DNA of 64,000 nt from Costus lasius (lineage: Eukaryota; Streptophyta; Magnoliopsida; Zingiberales; Costaceae). Within the stretch, counting starts at the first letter, position 1. Every line of letters begins with the position of its first letter. Below, one piece after another: positions 31,209 to 42,977 of the stretch. The notes beneath the pieces were generated by a model. It was not told where the DNA came from and searched no databases. It saw only the letters and a list, made by a program, of their open reading frames with translations. Location of the stretch: positions 17,130,001 through 17,194,000 of the forward strand of contig JANVAS020000231.1 in the NCBI GenBank assembly GCA_027563935.2, in the 5' to 3' direction. Position numbers and translations under genes: made by a program.

Positions 31209-34200
31209 CTAATGGTTGAGAAATCTCAAACCCATATTATTACAGTGCTTCTCATGCTTCTGCTGCGCCAGAGGCTTGGTAAGCGGGTCTGCCAGATTGT
31301 CATCTGTATGAACCTTGCAAATCTTGATCTCGCCTCGATCAATGATCTCCCGGATCAAGTGAAACCGTCTCTGTATGTGCTTGGACTTCTGGTGCGACCG
31401 TGGTTCCTTTGCTTGTGCTATAGCACCAGTGTTATCACAGAAGATAACCAAAGGATCTGCACTCGAAGGAATGACACCAAGTTCTCTCACGAACTTACGA
31501 ATCCACACTGCCTCCTTGGATGCTTCCGAGGCTGCAACATACTCGGCTTCTGTTGTGGAATCAGCAACAGTTGACTGTTTGAAGCTCTTCCACACCACTG
31601 CTCCACCATTCAAGCTAAAAACATAGCCTGATTGCGATCGGAAATCATCCTGGTCCGACTGGAACGAAGCGTCAGTATATCCCTCTATACTGAGTTCTTC
31701 CTGACCACCATATATCAAGAACATATCTTTGGTCCTCCGCAGATATTTTAAGATGTTCTTGACTGCAATCCAGTGCGCCAATCCTGGATTACTTTGGAAT
31801 CGACTGGTCACGCTTAACCCATAAGCGACGTCTGGGCGAGTACACAACATCGCATACATAATGGACCCAATAGCCGAAGCATAAGGCGTATTGTCCATTT
31901 CATCTTTCTCAGTCTGTGTTTGTGGACACTGACTCTTTGAAAGATTCAGACCATGTCTGACTGGAAGATATCCACGTTTAGAATTCTCTAAATGGAATCT
32001 CTCCAGGACTTTATCGATGTAAGTACTCTGGCACAGCCCGAGAAGCCTCTTAGATCTATCCCGGTAGATCTTGACACCTAATACATAGGCTGCTTCTCCT
32101 AGATCTTTCATCTGGAAACATTTTCCTAACCATGCCTTAACAGCATGCAGTTCAGGAATATCATTTCCAATGATCAAGATATCATCGACGTAGAGGATTA
32201 GGAATGTAATCACGCTCCCACTAAACCTCTTATATACACACGGGTCATCTTCGTTCTTGATGAAACCAAACTCAGAGATTGATTCATCAAAACGAATATT
32301 CCAGCTTCTTGATGCTTGTTTAAGTCCATAAATGGACTTCTTTAACTTGCATATTTTATGACGATCTGCTGGATTAGTGAAACCTTCCGGTTGTGTCATA
32401 TACACATCCTCATCCAGATTTCCATTAAGGAAAGCTGTCTTCACATCCATTTGCCAGATCTCATAGTCGTAATATGCTGCTATCGCGAAAAGAATCCGAA
32501 TAGACTTAAACATGGCTACAGGAGAGAAAGTTTCATCATAATCTATCCCGTAGATTTGTTTGAAACCTTTCGCAACTAGCCTGCCTTTATAGGTAACCAC
32601 GTTACCGTCCATGTCAATCTTCTTCTTGAAGATCCATTTGCAGCCTATAGGGATTACTCCCGGAGGCGGATCAACCAAATCCCAGACTTGGTTATCTGAC
32701 ATGGAGTCCATCTCGGCTCGCATAGCTTCAAGCCATCTAGCTGATTCCGGTCCACTGACCGCATCCGCATAAGTTAGGGGTTCATCATTATCAATGATGT
32801 AGACTCCGTCATAGCGCTCAGGCTGTCGACGGATCCTACCCGATCTTCGCGGTTCCCGTGATATCTGAGCCTCAGGTTGTTCAGTAACCTGATCTACCAG
32901 CTCAGGCACATCCAACTCTGCTTGACTACTTTGTCCTTCCTCTGAATTCTCATCCAGCTTTATTTCTCTCCCACTGGCCTCTTGCAGAAGAAACTCCTTC
33001 TCAAGAAATATGGCCGTCCGAGCAACAAAAACCTTGTTCTCTTTGGGATCGTAGAAATAATAACCCTTAGTTTCCTTAGGGTAACCGACAAAGATACATT
33101 TCTCAGATCTGCTCTCCAGTTTCCCAGAGGCGAGCTTTTTGACATAAGCCTCGCAACCCCAGATCCTGATAAATGTCAAGCTAGGCTGTTTTCCATACCA
33201 TAACTCATATGGCGTCTTTAAAACTGCCTTGGATGGCACTCGGTTTAGTACCTTTGCAGCTGTTTCCAGTGCAAAACCCCAAAAGGAATATGGAAGAATG
33301 GCCTGACTCATCATAGAACGAACCATGTCTAGTAACGTTCTATTTCTCCTCTCGGACACACCATTCCATTGCGGTGTTCCTGGCGGAGTGAGCTGTGAGA
33401 TAATCCCACACTCCTTCAGATAGTCAGTAAATCCATGACTCAGGTATTCACCACCTCGATCAGAACGAAGTGCCTTGATATTTCGGCCTAGCTGATTTTG
33501 TACTTCATTTTTGAACTCTTTGAATTTGTCAAAAGATTCACTTTTATGTCTCATTAAATAGACATACCCATACCTACTGAAATCATCAGTAAAGGTAATG
33601 AAGTACTGATAGCCACCTCTGGCATGTTTACTAAAAGGCCCACACACATCACTGTGTATAAGGTCAAGTAAACCCGAAGCCCTTTGACCTTTGTGAGGAA
33701 AAGGAGACTTCGTCATTTTACCCATCAAACAAGCTTTGCATGTATCAATCTCCTCATAGGAGAATGATCCCAGCAGTCCATGTTCATGCAACCGCTTAAT
33801 GCGCTTCTCGTTTATATGGCCTAAACGACTATGCCATAACAAGGTGCTGTCATCAGCATACTTGGCTTTCTTATTATCAATGTTTTGTATAGAATTTTCC
33901 ATGTCCAACATGTATAACCCATTGTTAATTGAACCAGTTGCATACACAATATTATCATGAGATAAAACACACTTTGAAATATTGCATTCAAAGGCAAATC
34001 CTTTCCTGACAAGAGCAGGAATAGAGATAATATTCTTGGTAATACTCGGTACAAAATAACAATTGTTTAATTCTAATACAACGCCAGATGGTAAAGAAAT
34101 GAAATAGTCTCCTACAGCAACAGCAGCAACCCGTGCCCCGTTTCCAACTCGTAGGTCTACCTCATGCTGTCCCACCTGCCTTCTTCTCTTGAGTTCCTGC

Positions 34201-35093
34201 ACATTTGAACAAATGTGAACTCCACATGCAGTGTCCAACACCCATGATATAGTAGAAGAAGATAACATGACCTCAGTCACATATATACCTGAGCCAGAAG
34301 CGATGCTTCCCCTCTTATCTCCTTGGAGCGCTTTACAGTCCTTTTTCCAGTGACCCAGCTGGCCACAGTGGAAACACCTGTTGTCCTTCGACCGCTTCAC
34401 CTTCTGTTTCAGGGCCTTGCTGTAATTCTTGATAGGGGCCTTGCCCTTCTTCCCCTTCTTCTTGTTCCTAGAAGGAACCATCAAGACAGAGGTTGAAGGC
34501 TTACCCTTCAGAGTTTCCTCAGTGGTCAAGAGCATATTCAGCAGCTCTGCCGGCGTACAATCGATCTTGTTCATATTAAAGTTAATAATGAACGCATCGA
34601 AAGAGGGCGGAAGAGACTGCAGAATAATGTCCACAGCAAGCTCCTGGTTGACGGTATGCCCCAGTTTCTCTAGAGCCTCCTTGTGCCCAATCATCTTGAG
34701 CACGTGAGCTCCCACTGGGCTCCCCTCAGCCAGTTTGCTCTGAAAGAAGAGCTTCGTCAGATTATAGCGCTCAGTCCTCGCCTGTGCAGCATATAGCATC
34801 TTGAGGTTCGCTATAATTTCTATAGCCGACATATCCTCATGCTGACGCTGCAGCGGTGGCGTCATAGACGCTAGCATCAGGCAAGCGACATCAATGCTAT
34901 CATTGACGTGCTTTTCGTAGGCTTCCCGAACCGCCCTTGCGGCGTTCGGAGCGGGCTGCGGCGGTATCGCCGTCTCGAGGACATACAGTTTCCTCTCTGC
35001 CTTAAGAACAATCTTAAGGTGTCCGAACCAGTCAGAGAAGTTCGGCCCAGCAAACTTCTCCCTTTCCAGTAGGGATCGCACATTGAAGCTCAT
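31209..35093 (-). CDS. gag-pol polyprotein of copia B (1294 codons, intact)
   Basis: Same domain order as copia A, with one extra residue before the protease (SSSTISWVLDTACG). It keeps the CCHC knuckle CFHCGQLGHWKKDC, the integrase HHCC finger and DDE triad (HSDVCGP, LRSDRGGEY, VSERRN), RT MDVKTAFLNG and YVDD, and RNase H GYTDASF and DSTTEAEY. It has no stop or frameshift and the consensus Thr that copy A lacks in RT. The protease Asp-Thr-Ala is shared with A and C, so it is a family trait and not damage to one copy. The product would assemble cytoplasmic particles, make cDNA and integrate it. Confidence 0.95.
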   Translation of the reverse strand: MSFNVRSLLEREKFAGPNFSDWFGHLKIVLKAERKLYVLETAIPPQPAPNAARAVREAYEKHVNDSIDVACLMLASMTPPLQRQHEDMSAIEIIANLKMLYAAQARTERYNLTKLFFQSKLAEGSPVGAHVLKMIGHKEALEKLGHTVNQELAVDIILQSLPPSFDAFIINFNMNKIDCTPAELLNMLLTTEETLKGKPSTSVLMVPSRNKKKGKKGKAPIKNYSKALKQKVKRSKDNRCFHCGQLGHWKKDCKALQGDKRGSIASGSGIYVTEVMLSSSTISWVLDTACGVHICSNVQELKRRRQVGQHEVDLRVGNGARVAAVAVGDYFISLPSGVVLELNNCYFVPSITKNIISIPALVRKGFAFECNISKCVLSHDNIVYATGSINNGLYMLDMENSIQNIDNKKAKYADDSTLLWHSRLGHINEKRIKRLHEHGLLGSFSYEEIDTCKACLMGKMTKSPFPHKGQRASGLLDLIHSDVCGPFSKHARGGYQYFITFTDDFSRYGYVYLMRHKSESFDKFKEFKNEVQNQLGRNIKALRSDRGGEYLSHGFTDYLKECGIISQLTPPGTPQWNGVSERRNRTLLDMVRSMMSQAILPYSFWGFALETAAKVLNRVPSKAVLKTPYELWYGKQPSLTFIRIWGCEAYVKKLASGKLESRSEKCIFVGYPKETKGYYFYDPKENKVFVARTAIFLEKEFLLQEASGREIKLDENSEEGQSSQAELDVPELVDQVTEQPEAQISREPRRSGRIRRQPERYDGVYIIDNDEPLTYADAVSGPESARWLEAMRAEMDSMSDNQVWDLVDPPPGVIPIGCKWIFKKKIDMDGNVVTYKGRLVAKGFKQIYGIDYDETFSPVAMFKSIRILFAIAAYYDYEIWQMDVKTAFLNGNLDEDVYMTQPEGFTNPADRHKICKLKKSIYGLKQASRSWNIRFDESISEFGFIKNEDDPCVYKRFSGSVITFLILYVDDILIIGNDIPELHAVKAWLGKCFQMKDLGEAAYVLGVKIYRDRSKRLLGLCQSTYIDKVLERFHLENSKRGYLPVRHGLNLSKSQCPQTQTEKDEMDNTPYASAIGSIMYAMLCTRPDVAYGLSVTSRFQSNPGLAHWIAVKNILKYLRRTKDMFLIYGGQEELSIEGYTDASFQSDQDDFRSQSGYVFSLNGGAVVWKSFKQSTVADSTTEAEYVAASEASKEAVWIRKFVRELGVIPSSADPLVIFCDNTGAIAQAKEPRSHQKSKHIQRRFHLIREIIDRGEIKICKVHTDDNLADPLTKPLAQQKHEKHCNNMGLRFLNH

Positions 35094-36964
35094 GGTGTTC
35101 GTTGCTGCAGGAATCTACAACAAGCAAGAACAGCAAGGTCAGTATCAATGTTTCAGAATCAATCCAGGACTTAAGAAAGATTCTTTTCTCACTATTTTGT
35201 CTGACTGAAAAATCCAGTAAACAGTCCCAAAGAGTAAACACTCTTTTAGTGAGATGGGATCCAGATTTCATACTTGGTCTCCGCGTCCCGCTCAGGCGAG
35301 ATAAGATGCACAGAGATGACAAGCACTAGTTTCTGGTAGGCTGTCCCAGCCAATCGCCAACCCGTGCGATTCCCCTTCATCTTGGCAATCCAGCAGACTG
35401 TGCCAACTGAGTTGGTGCAACACAGTCTCTGATCCCAGAGATGGCTGCCTCCATGTGCTACCATATGCACCACATATGTAGTCTACATGGTCAAGCTGAC
35501 CTGACCTACTCCCTGGACCACCACGTGCTATGCTGAGCAACGAGAGGGGATAAATCCCAACTCTGTAACACGCAGGTGAAATCCAGCACCGTCTGAAGAT
35601 AGATGGACGTGCCCACTGAGTGGGTTCAACACGGCTCCAACGATAGTCAGAAAGGTGAGGTTTCGCGTCAGAAGGCTTACGAGCTTGATATGTTAGCGTT
35701 GGATTTTAACGGTCTTTTATCTTCTTACTATCAGGCATGTCCTATGGCTATAGCAGAAGATAAACATAAATATGCAATTCTAATTATTAGCAATAAGTAG
35801 AAAGCATGATCTTATGTGGTAAAAGCCCATGAACCCTAGTAAGACCTTAATATAACTTAAGTCTTCACTTGAGCTTCATTGCATCTCATCTGGTCCAACC
35901 CAGTGCCCTAGCGCCAAGAGCACCTCAGGTGCACCACCAGGTGAATGCCCCTCTTGGATGTGTGCCTTTGTTCTTGTCTAATCAAAGTACATTTGATCTA
36001 TCTAGACAAGGTTGACTCGCAGGTCAACAACATATTATAAATTAAGTACAATGTGATTCGCAGATCACAAATTAATTTACAATTTTTAAGTCCAGGCACG
36101 CAGGCCCCAGCACAGCACACAATTGGGCAACCCACATAAGACTAAATAAACAAGCATATGGTTCAATCAACATGTGATCCAATCATCTTGAAATTAAAAG
36201 TTTTTGAAAACCCCATGGCATCAATTTTAATTTCCTTATGAGCCCTACAACCTTACAATGGTCCATTGATGGGGATCCACTCATCCATCTAGTTAGATCC
36301 TTTGCCCTTGCATGCACCGAGTCCTAACTGACCCGAGTTGACCTAATGGTCAACCATGCATGCGCCAAGGGCTGAACTACCCCCATGAGTTTTGGCAAGC
36401 GGGTGTGACCCCGGGCCTAACTCAAGTGTGTTCAGTAGTGTCTCAACCAGACCTCGCTACACGCCCTAGATGCAGTCAACCTATAGCCACCTTGTGCTTG
36501 CGCATAGGTGCTATCAGGTTAACCCATCTGAGCTGTCAGATGGTCTGATCAGACTTGGATCTAACCTAGTGGTGACTTCAACCTCATCAACCCATCTAAG
36601 GGTTTAATGTAGTGGCACCTTAGATCTAATCAAGCGCGCAAGATGTAAGTTTTAGAAAAACCTTAGAACATGCGCAATCATACAAACAAACAACATGCTT
36701 GCATATAACCCTTAGATCTAAGGGGGTCCCCTTCAAGGGGGAGCGCAAACTTTAGGGGGTCCCCTTCAAGGGGGAGCGCATACTTCATATAAGCAAAGCA
36801 TGATACAAGCGCAACTTCATGTAAGCAAAGCATGATACAAGCGCAACTTCATGTAAGCAAAGCATGATACAAGCGCAACTTCATGTAAGCAAAGCATGCC
36901 TCAAGTAAAAGTAAGCGCAACATGAGGATCACATCAGCAAACATAATAGCATGCATAGAGCCTA
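35094..36964 (-). other. 5' leader of copia B
   Basis: It is about 1.87 kb. Twin palindromes are CCAACTGAGTTGG (35403-35415) and CCCACTGAGTGGG (35612-35624), again 209 bp apart. The primer-proximal end carries tandem repeats at 36721-36900 absent from A and C. Small ORFs are not supported. Confidence 0.6.
36721..36900. repeat. 33-bp and 32-bp tandem repeats in B's leader
   Basis: Two 33-bp units (36721, 36754) contain GGGGGTCCCCTTCAAGGGGG, close to the end of copia A's LTR. They are followed by 32-bp units starting at 36790, 36822, 36854 and 36886 (TAAGCAAAGCATGATACAAG), the last partial. Confidence 0.85.
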
Positions 36965-36976
36965 GCTCTGATACCA
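36965..36976 (-). other. Primer-binding site of copia B (tRNA-iMet)
   Basis: TGGTATCAGAGC on the minus strand, two bases from the LTR at 36979. Confidence 0.95.
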
Positions 36977-36978
36977 AT

Positions 36979-38679
36979 TGTAGGAACCCCTAATCATAAG
37001 GGGGCAAAACCCTAAGCATGGCGCTAATGTAAAATATGCAAGCGGAAGCAAGGGTTCAAGATCATTTGCATGCCATATGTTCAACTATAATCGATTGAAT
37101 AGATTGAGATAAAAATCATACCAACGCCATATGCTTGGAAGTCGGCTTGGATAAAGAGAACAAAGTAGATCTCCTCCACAAGTTCACACACAAGGTGAAG
37201 ATGCTTACTCCTTGCGGTCTCTTGTGCTAGCAAGACACCCAAGCCTTCAAGTGTCGAATGGAAGGGGATGATGAACCTCTTGGCCGAGAGCTCCTCTTGC
37301 TCAACCTCTCCCTCTCTTCGTCAATCACCACCCAACGAAAGTCGAATGCGTTGAAGAGAAGAGCGCAAACGCATATGCGTTTTTGGCATTGAAGTGAGTG
37401 AAACCGGCCCTTGATGACTTTCCATAAATGGAAGCTCATCAAGTCCATGCGCTCAACTCAACCCAAACGCATTTTAGGATTGAACCATGCGTTCACCATT
37501 GTGAACCGGTTCAAGCCAAAATGTCAAATCGGCTTTGGTTCAACAAACCAAACCGAAATAGCTCTAGCCACTTGGTCTAGACCAAATTGAACCCCCAAGG
37601 CTCATGATCTAACCATTCATCATCTGATGCCCTTGATCTCTCCGATCTAGCATCACCTCTCTCGATCGAAGCTTACCGATCTCAAGTCCTAATCAATCAA
37701 ACATGATCAGACCAGATCTCACTTACAATCAGAGATTAAATCCCTTTAATCTGAACTCAAAGAATCCAGTCCATACGATCTGACTCAAGTAAGCCATATC
37801 ACCAAATTGTGCGACCCTGAGGGTTTCCTCTAAATGTCGGTAACGATAACTTACGTTATCACGATCAGTGAGGGGTATCTAGCAACACATCACTGTCTCC
37901 CGATATAAAGGAAAGAGTCTTCCAAGACTACTCCCAAACCATAGCACAAGTGTGACTCAATTCACAAGGCATACATGTGTCCTTTGCCACTGGATGTTCT
38001 TATTGGACAAGCGGGTCAAGCTTGTAACTCCAATACGATGAGCATGATTAGATCAGATGCACATAGTCATCTGGGTATGGCCATACACTATCTCAATCAT
38101 CTCATATAGGGGGGGCCCTTAGAACACCACACTCCTTAAACAAGGAGACGGCAATCCTTTATCTATCACTAGTGCCCTAACCTGATTCAAGCTCACCATC
38201 CAAGATAGTCTATAATCATTATATTTCAAATGATATTGAACTACCTCAAAACAATGACAATCATCATTTAGAAACACAAGTGATCTCAAGTCAAAGGACA
38301 TGTGCCACTTGCTGCTTACAGGGATCATTCACATTGTGACAAGCAATGCAATATCCCAGTAGGGTCTGTCCAGTACATCCAATGTACCCATGAGTCTACA
38401 TCTTATTCCATGCTCGAAGCATCCTATATGATTAGCACTCATATTAGTCTCCATCATATCAAGGCTGTCTCATGTTCACCAAGATATCTCGACTAAGGAC
38501 TTATAGCCTGTCAGCCTAGCTGAACAGCTTTGAGACATTATTCAGAAGTACACTTATTACAGCAGACAAGGTAACAACCTGAATAACAACCATGCCTTAT
38601 TATAAACTTAAGAGTTTATTACATGATACTTATACAATCCCAAGGCCTCAAACATTAGCCTTAAGGGCATACCCCAACA
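36979..38679 (-). repeat. 5' LTR of copia B
   Basis: It is 1701 bp and nearly identical to 29488-31188. Confidence 0.95.
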
Positions 38680-38684
38680 AATTC

Positions 38685-39205
38685 TTCCCTTGCTTGGGCT
38701 GGTGTGTTGGCGCCTATTCCTTGGATGGATAGTTGAGGTGGCTGATTATATCAAGGAGGGGGCGCCCAACAAAGATAGAGGCTAAGTTGGCAAGTGAGCT
38801 CATCAACACTTTGAGTTGCACTTTGAGTTGAAGGGGTTGAAGTCTTCTTTCCTTTCTTGAGCTGAACTTGTTGAGTGGAACTTGAGCTGACCTTGGAGTG
38901 GAGCTTGAGCTGATCTTTAGCTTGAATGACCTGCCAAAAATATAACCAATGCAAGGATGCACTATCCTACCATGATGCAAAGTACATAAGAGCTACATGC
39001 ATTACAATGCACAACCTACTACAATTGGACTTGCCATAATTGACTATATGATGCATGGCTTTATTTGAAAGCTTAAACTAACCTAAATGCCATGAAATGC
39101 AATGCAAAACAATAGAAAGCAAGTGAGCTCTAGGTGAACCCAAGTTGAGGAGGTTTCCTCCAAGCCCAAGCATGTCTCTTCAGAGCAGGCCTGCTGCCTC
39201 CATCA
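38685..39205 (-). repeat. 5' LTR of element G, second segment
   Basis: It continues the LTR after copia B and its TSD and matches 15857-16387. It holds two CACTTTGAGTTG units (38807-38830) and ends CTCCATCA before TTTTG. Confidence 0.85.
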
Positions 39206-39210
39206 TTTTG

Positions 39211-40499
39211 AAGCAAGGAAAGTCTTCAAGGAATTTGCATAAACTCCTAACCCTCTTCCATATGCGCCTAGGACTTACCATACAAGTCACTAAGGCCATA
39301 TGCGCCCCAACCATTGCGATAGAGGCAAGGTTTCCATCCAAGGATGAAAGGGGGAGGCACCAATTTCTTCCATATGAAGCATAGGTGCCAACTTCTCCCC
39401 ATTATACAATTTTAGCTTATTATCTCTCCATGACAACTCATTATTGGGCCTCATTGGGTAATGTGCTAGCCCAAAGCTCATTACAAAGGTTGATCATGCC
39501 ATTGGATCCAATCCAATGCAACCGAAAGTCAAATATGACCAACCATGGTCAATTTTAGGTCAACCAACCAAAAATGAAGTTTGGCGCTAATGAAATCTCC
39601 CAAAGAGATTCGAGCTATCCAATAACTCGATCATAAGGCTTCCCGATCAATACGAGAACTCAAGTATCAAGGTGTGCGACCCTGTAGGTTTCCGCTGATG
39701 TTGGCAGTACGGACCTAAGGACACCACAAGCAGTGAGTGGCACCTAGCAATGCATCGCTGCTACCCATGTCATCGAAATGGATATTGACATCGACATCCC
39801 CATCATCGCAACTAGGTACGGATGCATTACAATCTCTTTGCCGAACTGATATCCGATTGGACAAGTGTGTCACCACTTGTTTTCTCCCAATCACATGGTC
39901 ATGGCTAAATCAAGTTCTCACCTGGGTATAGCCATACACTTTCAGTCATAGAACCATTAGGGGGCCCTATGGATATCAAGCTTCCCTCAGGAAGGGGCAA
40001 ATCCTCTATATGTCCTTTGACCTTCTCATATGGGTCGTGACATACTCAATGACAACCGTTATTACCTCCCAACTACGGTGAGGTTTTAGGTTATATCAAA
40101 GCATGTCCATAACCATCTAGAATGGTCAATGACCTCAAGTCAAGAGATCAATGCATCTTCTGTCTCTTGTGAGGATAACTCATGACACCACGTCATAGCC
40201 TCACAGCGGGTCGGTCCAGTATATCCCCCTATGATATACCTATGTCTGTGTTATCACCACGTGCCTAACCAGCCCATATACTAGTCTCTCAAGTACCATA
40301 GCAGTCTCATATCCACTAGGGTACATTGACTTGAGTATAACCATTTGAGCACAAATCCAATCTATCTCCAAGGACATTATCATGTATGTACGTAATCGTA
40401 GATGTAAACAAACAATGATAACGACAATGCCAGAATGATATATAAATATTAGAGTCAAGTAGTACAATGATGAACTGATGAGTTGCACTTACATAATGT
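39211..40499 (-). repeat. Diverged copia LTR-like sequence (M, right part)
   Basis: Reading plus, it follows the same order of phrases as the minus-strand copia LTRs: GTGCGACCCTG...GGTTTCC, then CACCTGGGTATAGCCATACAC, then GGGGGCCC, then a GTCCAGTATATCC segment. Most sequence differs, so this is a related but older family. No coding region is attached. Its end near 40499 is approximate. Confidence 0.5.
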
Positions 40500-40931
40500 T
40501 TTTGTCTGTATTTTATATGATTAGACTTATTTTATGATTTTATACTAATTTTTAGTGTTTTGACTTCACTTGGTATGGAATCTTCACTTTTCTTAGTTTT
40601 TATGAAAATGCAGGTAAAATGGCATACAAATGATGGATTTTATGAGTTTTGAAGCCATAGCACGATTCCCAAGGAAATTACGAACTCGTATGTCAAATTT
40701 AGAGCGAAAAAAAGGGAAGACCATAATTATTGGGCCGGCTGTAATTTTGGCGTTTGAGCAGGCGAAAAATGACTAAGTATAGAAGGCAACAGAAATTTTC
40801 ATGGGTGAGGTCGTGAATCCTTCATGGTCCATGAAATTTTCTGTGTACAAGGAGTTGTAGACATAGAGAGAATTACGGCCTTAGCCGTAAACACATTATG
40901 GGCAGTGAAAGTTTCTACCCCCTTAGGTTTC
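40500..40931 (+). repeat. Old Athila LTR fragment flanking element F
   Basis: Phrases such as GATGGATTTTATGAGTTTTG and a TTACGGCCTTAGCCGTAA dyad (about 40870-40888) parallel the LTR of E. The fragment has no terminus of its own here, and F begins directly after it. Boundaries are approximate. Confidence 0.5.
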
Positions 40932-41208
40932 TGATGACACGAAAATTCATAGCATATTTTGTGTCATTTGATAGGTCTTTTTATGTCATATTCGTGCTCT
41001 TATGCTTATTTTTATGCCTTATTTATCAAATATTGCGGAATCTACACCTGTTAAATTTCACGCATATCAGAGCTTCATACCACAAATACGGTAGGGCCAT
41101 AATTAATGTTACGGTATTATGGTTTTACTGAACCTACGGAATAAACCATGGCACTGCCGTAATTTTTGAGCACTGCCATATTTTGGGTTGATTTATGTAC
41201 AGAAAATT
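40932..41208 (+). repeat. 5' LTR of element F, first segment
   Basis: It parallels the start of E's LTR (TGATGACAC, GTGTCAT, ATTGCGGAATCTACA) but is clearly diverged. It ends at E. Confidence 0.6.
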
Positions 41209-42977
41209 TGATGACACCAAAATTTATAGTAAATTTCATGCCATTTTATATTTCTTTTCGTGTCATATTTATTAACTTTTGCTTGTTTTTAAACATTAAT
41301 TGCTAAATATTACGGAATCTACAGAATTTCTTGTTTTTCATGAATTTCAGATAAAAGTGTCATATTTTGATGGATTTTGAAGGATTTGAGTGCACGAATG
41401 GATTTAGGACGTCGAAACGATGCCGCCCGCTAATTTTCATGCAAATCGGAGTGAGTTTGAAAAATACACCCCGGGTGTAATGGATATTATGGGTGTAATT
41501 TCTGCCCAAAAATATGGCAGTGCCGTAAACAATAACACGGGCCATAATTTAGAGCAATTTTTGACCAAAAAGTTCAGTTGATTTTACGGCACTGCCGTAA
41601 TTTAGTTTACGGCCGTAATTTGCACCTAGTCGCGCGACTCTTACAGGCCTGAAACTTGCGAGGGGCCATAACTTTTGATCCAGAGCTCCAAATAGAAATC
41701 CGAAAGATGTTCCGGACTCGCCTTTAAGAGAAGAAGATTCTAGAAGTGGAAGGAGGGACGTTTATCCCGTATCGAGGGAGAAATTGCAAGAGAGGCGGCT
41801 AGGGCTTGTTCTCACGCCGAGAGGCATAGAGGGCACCTCAGGTCTTAATTTTCATGCAGAAGGTTTGCCTACTTGAGAAGACAACAGCCCAGAAGTTTCA
41901 GAGGAAAAGGAGTTCAATCGGAGGAGGAATCGATGAAATCGGTGGTGATATCACTGTTCATCGAGTTCTGCTTGCAAAATACGGCTGTGAAATATTTCAC
42001 AGCCGTGCTGTATTTTCTAAAACCTCTTTTCTAGTTATTTTTTGATCTTCTGAATTTATGAATTATTCTATTTTCTTCTCCATGCAAGGCTTAATACTAT
42101 TTTGGGACACGAGGTTTAATCCCCTTGATTTTTATTGATTAGATAACTCTTTTCTTTCATCATGATAATCTTTGTTGTGATAATTTTACTCTTGTGATAA
42201 ATTGTGCTTAGATTCTCTATAATTGCATGTTATTAATTATGTTCTTAGAGTTTTTCGCAATGAGACTGAAAGGTGATTTGCTTGAGAGCTTGGAACCCTA
42301 GAATTGCATCTTAGGATCCCTTCCTTAGGTTAGATCCATCTTGATCTTTTCTAGTAAAATAATTGCCATGATTATAATATGAATCTGTAGATCGAGTCTA
42401 TTTGTCAAACGTGGAGATCTTGTGCGAAAGCAAGGATCGGAACATTGGACATCCATGAGTAAAACTAGTATAGAGACTCGGATGCACGAAAGTGATCCTT
42501 GAGACTCCACTAGAGATTATCAACTTAGAATCCGGATGCACGAAAGTGATCCTTGTGATCTTTGATTGATGATTTACTTACCTACAGCATTGAAAATAGA
42601 TCTTGCACGAAAGTGAGAATCAGTTATCTACATGATTGTCTGCACGAAAGTGAGACAATACCTTTATCAAGTAAATTAGGTCTTTATCTTGACAAGATTT
42701 GATTGATGACCCTTTATTTATGTCTAATCATTAGAATCAAGGAGGATGAAAGCCTAGTCCCAATATTTATCACTGATTATCTAAGTTAGTATGTTTTCCA
42801 TTATTGCTTTGCATCATATTTAGTTCGCTTAGCTAGTAAGAATACCACTATTTGGTACTTAACAATAAGGTCCCTATGGATTCGATACTTTTCTTTATTA
42901 CTTCGATAGTTCTGTGCACTTGCGGAAACCTAACAACAAGTTTTTGGTGCCGTTATCAAGGATTTGTCCAAGGTACA
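41209..42977 (+). repeat. 5' LTR of element E, first segment
   Basis: It aligns with 57960-59728. It carries three TACGG/CCGTA-type dyad modules (about 41465-41620) and repeated GCACGAAAGTGA stretches (42480-42660). It is cut at 42977 by copia C and finishes at 52084-52126. Confidence 0.85.

Larger units (their letters stand above)
29488..38679 (-). mobile_element. Copia B: complete Ty1/copia retrotransposon
   Basis: It is 9192 bp with two 1701-bp LTRs and perfect TSDs AATTC (29483-29487 and 38680-38684) within G's 5' LTR. All landmarks are present: primer site, leader, full gag-pol ORF and purine tract. One LTR difference was seen by eye (CTCTTGTTC near 30978 versus CTCATGTTC near 38469). 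It is the strongest candidate for a currently competent copy here. Confidence 0.95.
14699..39205 (-). mobile_element. Element G: non-autonomous chromovirus-like Ty3/gypsy element carrying copia A and B
   Basis: LTRs are 14699-16387 and 28332-29487 plus 38685-39205, starting TGATGTAGGACGGGGG and ending CTCCATCA. The flanks GTTTG (14694-14698) and TTTTG (39206-39210) are a one-mismatch TSD. A TGGTATCAGAGC primer site adjoins the 5' LTR and a purine tract (minus strand CCCAGGGAGAGC, 16388-16399) adjoins the 3' LTR. With copia A and B removed the element is about 6.2 kb with a ~2.8-kb interior. It encodes gag, a protease-like domain and a chromodomain-like tail, but no RT, RNase H or integrase core, so it would need proteins from a relative. 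Confidence 0.8.

Noticed and set aside
36790..36900. 32-bp regularly repeated units that could suggest a CRISPR array
   Set aside because: Units are directly adjacent with no unique spacers and lie in a retrotransposon leader in plant DNA.
39211..40499. Treating this as another member of the A/B/C copia family
   Set aside because: Only the order of short phrases is shared and most sequence differs. It is better called a diverged relative.
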